Origin: JASGMR01 sp963664675
GTDB lineage: Bacteria; Thermotogota; Thermotogae; Petrotogales; Kosmotogaceae
Direction of reading: 5' to 3'
Length of the DNA: 64,000 bases
Assembly (NCBI GenBank): GCA_963664675.2
Contig: CAXXLB010000002.1
Location: 434,001 to 498,000, forward strand
Below the pieces are notes generated by a model. That model was not told where the DNA came from. It searched no databases and saw nothing but the letters and a program-made list of their open reading frames with translations. A program made the translations under genes and the position numbers. Shown here in pieces: positions 61,900 through 64,000 of the stretch; positions within the stretch are counted from its first letter, which is position 1, and every line of letters begins with the position of its first letter.

Positions 61900-62941
61900 T
61901 ATTGTGAATAAGAATCGAGAATTTTTATTTTTATTTGAAGCTAATTTATCTAATCCGAATGGTGATCCTGACCAGGAAAATAAGCCGAGAATGGACTATG
62001 AAACCGATACTTTGCTTGTAAGCAATTTGAGAAGGAACAGGGATGTAAGAGATTTTCTTAAATCCAAAGGTTTTAAAATCTTTGTCGATACACTGAATGA
62101 TAAAAAAGTACCAATGGATAAAATGTTTGAGGCTGTATTGGATGATTATCTGAATGATGAAGAAAAAATGGAAAAAATGAAAAAATTATTTGAAAAATTA
62201 GATATAGAATGGTTTTTTAAAGGCAACGATTATTCAAAAGAATACGAAGATACTAAAAAGAAAGATCAAAAAGCAACTACCTTTTTTAATAAACTACTTT
62301 TAGAAATCATAAAAGATAGTTTGATTGATATCAGACTCTTTGGTTCAGCAATGGCAATTAAAAATATTACTAAAACCTTTACAGGACCGATTCAGGTTTC
62401 TTGGGGTTATTCTTTACATCCTGTTGAACTCGTAAAATCAAACAGTATTACAAGTATAATGAATGACGATGCTTCTACGTTTGGAAAAGTGAATCAAGTG
62501 TATTATGCATTAATTTCTCATTATGGAACGATAAATAAATTTGCTGCAGAAAAAACAGGGATGACAGAAGATGATCTGGATATTTATAGAAAAGCGTTGA
62601 TTCAAAGTATTATGAACAATCAAACTGCGAGTAAGAAAGGTCAAAATCCGCTCTTATATTTGGAAATACTTTATAAAGAAGATTTTGACGGATATATTGG
62701 CGATTTGAGAAGATTTATCGAAACTGAGTACAACGAGGAAAAACCCATAAGAAAAAGAGAAGATATCAATGTTGATTTTTCTAAATTAAAAGAAATATTA
62801 AAAGATATGAAAGACCATGTAGAAAAGGTTATTATCTGGAAAAATATTCAATTGAAGGGTAACGATCAATATGAAATAGAAGTTGAAGGCATAGAATCTT
62901 GTGAGGAAGATTTATTGAATAATATCAAATGTGAGGAATAA
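61892..62941 (+). CDS. cas7: Type I-B Cas7/Csh2 backbone protein
   Basis: A 349-residue Cas7 that coats the crRNA in Cascade. Family motifs are FEANLSNPNGDPDQENKPRMD at the N-terminus and DIRLFGSAMAIK followed by TGPIQVSWGYSLHPVEL. The ATG at 61892, 6 nt after GGGGTG, gives the usual family start; a longer frame upstream lies in cas8b. It overlaps the cas8b stop by 8 bases. Confidence 0.93.
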   Translation: MSNIVNKNREFLFLFEANLSNPNGDPDQENKPRMDYETDTLLVSNLRRNRDVRDFLKSKGFKIFVDTLNDKKVPMDKMFEAVLDDYLNDEEKMEKMKKLFEKLDIEWFFKGNDYSKEYEDTKKKDQKATTFFNKLLLEIIKDSLIDIRLFGSAMAIKNITKTFTGPIQVSWGYSLHPVELVKSNSITSIMNDDASTFGKVNQVYYALISHYGTINKFAAEKTGMTEDDLDIYRKALIQSIMNNQTASKKGQNPLLYLEILYKEDFDGYIGDLRRFIETEYNEEKPIRKREDINVDFSKLKEILKDMKDHVEKVIIWKNIQLKGNDQYEIEVEGIESCEEDLLNNIKCEE

Positions 62942-62945
62942 GATA

Positions 62946-63722
62946 ATGAAAGTTTTTTGTTTCCACCTGAAAGGAAAACTCGCACACTTCAGAAAATACT
63001 ATTCGAATTCCACCGCGTTATCTTATACCATACCTCCAAGGACTACTGTCATAGGCATAATTGCCGGGTTGCTTGGAATGGAAAGAGATAGTTATTATGA
63101 AGATTTTAACTGTGAGAGTGTAAAAATATCAATTAAAATAAACAATCCGATAAAGAAAATTTTTCAAAAAATGAATTTGTTAATGATTAAGTCTATTCAG
63201 GACTTGAATGGAAGTAAATCTGATCATTCTCAAACCCCCACAGAATTGATTATTCCTCAAAACATAATTTCATCGGAGATAGATTACAAAATATGGGTTC
63301 ATTTTGCAGATAAAAATCTGGAAACATCTTTTGCAGATTTGACAACTGGTGAGAATTCTTCCTTTTTCAGGAGCAAAGGGATATCTTTAGGTTTAGGAAC
63401 AGCTTATGCCACTGGTTGGGTCGAATATGAGAATTGCTTGGATGGAAAAGTAATTATTACCCCCGATGATGAAATCGAATTGGATTCATCGGTGCCTGTG
63501 GAGAACATAAAAGATATTAACATAGATACAGATAAAGAATCTTCATTGATAGTTGAGGAAATACCTTTAGAGTTTAGCAATGATCGCATGCTGACGGAAA
63601 AAGGAAAAACGAAAGTGTTAATAAATTTACTAAATGGAAGAATTGATATGAAAGTTAAAACCTATATTTTACTGAATAATGGTGAAAAAATTTGCTGGTT
63701 AGAAAAAAATGACATCAATTAG
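62946..63722 (+). CDS. cas5: Type I-B Cas5
   Basis: A 258-residue Cas5 that caps the 5' handle of the crRNA in Cascade. The opening KVFCFHLKGKLAHFRKYYSNSTALSYTIPPRTTVIGIIAGLLGM region is typical (only key parts given: KLAHFRK and PPRTTVIGIIAGLLG). ATG 62946 follows GAGGA. Its end overlaps the cas3 start by 14 bases. Confidence 0.92.
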   Translation: MKVFCFHLKGKLAHFRKYYSNSTALSYTIPPRTTVIGIIAGLLGMERDSYYEDFNCESVKISIKINNPIKKIFQKMNLLMIKSIQDLNGSKSDHSQTPTELIIPQNIISSEIDYKIWVHFADKNLETSFADLTTGENSSFFRSKGISLGLGTAYATGWVEYENCLDGKVIITPDDEIELDSSVPVENIKDINIDTDKESSLIVEEIPLEFSNDRMLTEKGKTKVLINLLNGRIDMKVKTYILLNNGEKICWLEKNDIN

Positions 63723-64000
63723 GAAATATTATGCTCATTATGATAAAGAGACAGACGAAAAACAATTATTAATAGAGCATCTTGGGGAAACGGCAGAACA
63801 ATGCTTAAGTTCTATCAATATTCAAACGGTTGACTTTTCAATAATAAGCAGAGATGAATTCAAAGACTGTATTTATAAATTAGGATTGTTTCACGATATA
63901 GGAAAATACTCGGATTTTTTTCAGGATTATCTTATGTATGACAAAACCAGCAATTATAAATCCCATAGTTTGATTTCTTCATATATTCTTTATAATTTCC
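63709..64000 (+). CDS. cas3: Cas3 HD nuclease domain, 3' truncated by window edge
   Basis: The first 97 residues of a Cas3 protein, starting MTSIRKYYAHYDKE and overlapping cas5 by 14 bases. The HD motif is visible in LGLFHDIGKYSDFFQDYL and KSHSLISS follows. Cas3 degrades targeted DNA. Only the N-terminal HD part is inside the window, so it cannot be seen whether the helicase is fused. Confidence 0.88.
   Translation, partial: MTSIRKYYAHYDKETDEKQLLIEHLGETAEQCLSSINIQTVDFSIISRDEFKDCIYKLGLFHDIGKYSDFFQDYLMYDKTSNYKSHSLISSYILYNF

Overview
The window looks like a chromosomal segment of a member of the Thermotogota, most likely a moderately AT-rich mesophilic or moderately thermophilic genus. The assignment is an inference. 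It rests on a TM1266-type hydrogenase regulator homologue, a TM1802-type Cas8b, a Bmp-type nucleoside ABC system, many TTG start codons with strong GGAGG ribosome binding sites, small secreted proteins ending in phenylalanine, and Rex next to MinD/MinE. No rRNA or other species-level marker is present.

Layout. 0-2.7 kb (+): the 3' part of apbE, a NusG-domain-II protein, a Gx transporter, maf and radC in an overlapping operon. 2.7-5.6 kb (-): a small TM1266-like regulator, tldD and tldE. 5.8-9.8 kb: a radical SAM protein, then a divergent ABC exporter (one ATPase, two ABC-2 permeases). 9.8-12.8 kb (-): polyferredoxin plus secreted protein, a YCII protein, and azlCD. 12.9-15 kb: a secreted beta-helix protein, a frameshifted cyclase gene and a P-loop kinase. 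15-22 kb (-): a 768-aa membrane protein translationally coupled to a Bmp substrate-binding protein, then the ATPase and two permeases. 22-25 kb (-): minD, minE, yjbQ, rex, udk. 25.4-26.8 kb (+): three small envelope proteins. 26.9-29.7 kb (-): a cobalamin riboswitch and btuFCD. 29.7-37.4 kb (-): frr, uppS, cdsA, alaS, mrnC, rlmB and mutL, a compact housekeeping operon. 37.5-40.7 kb (+): yajC, secD, secF, then tRNA-Ala(GGC).

40.7-56.5 kb is a looser accessory stretch: a PLD-like nuclease, a HAD phosphatase, a DUF523/DUF1722 protein with a class II photolyase, a degenerate PlsY-like protein, a HemW-like radical SAM protein, an MFS exporter, a 1017-aa GNAT fusion, a NERD/zinc-ribbon protein, another GNAT and a secreted esterase. 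From about 56.6 kb to the end the sequence is visibly more AT-rich: a second ABC exporter, a decayed RhuM-like fragment, a 0.3-kb dyad-symmetric repeat cluster built from GTTGAC units, and the start of a type I-B CRISPR-Cas operon (cas6, cas8b, cas7, cas5, beginning of cas3). No CRISPR array, cas1, cas2 or cas4 lies inside the window.

The least explained items are the GTTGAC dyad element (about 58.72-59.05 kb), the chimeric pseudogene next to it, the GNAT-large-domain fusion, and the membrane protein coupled to the Bmp transporter.
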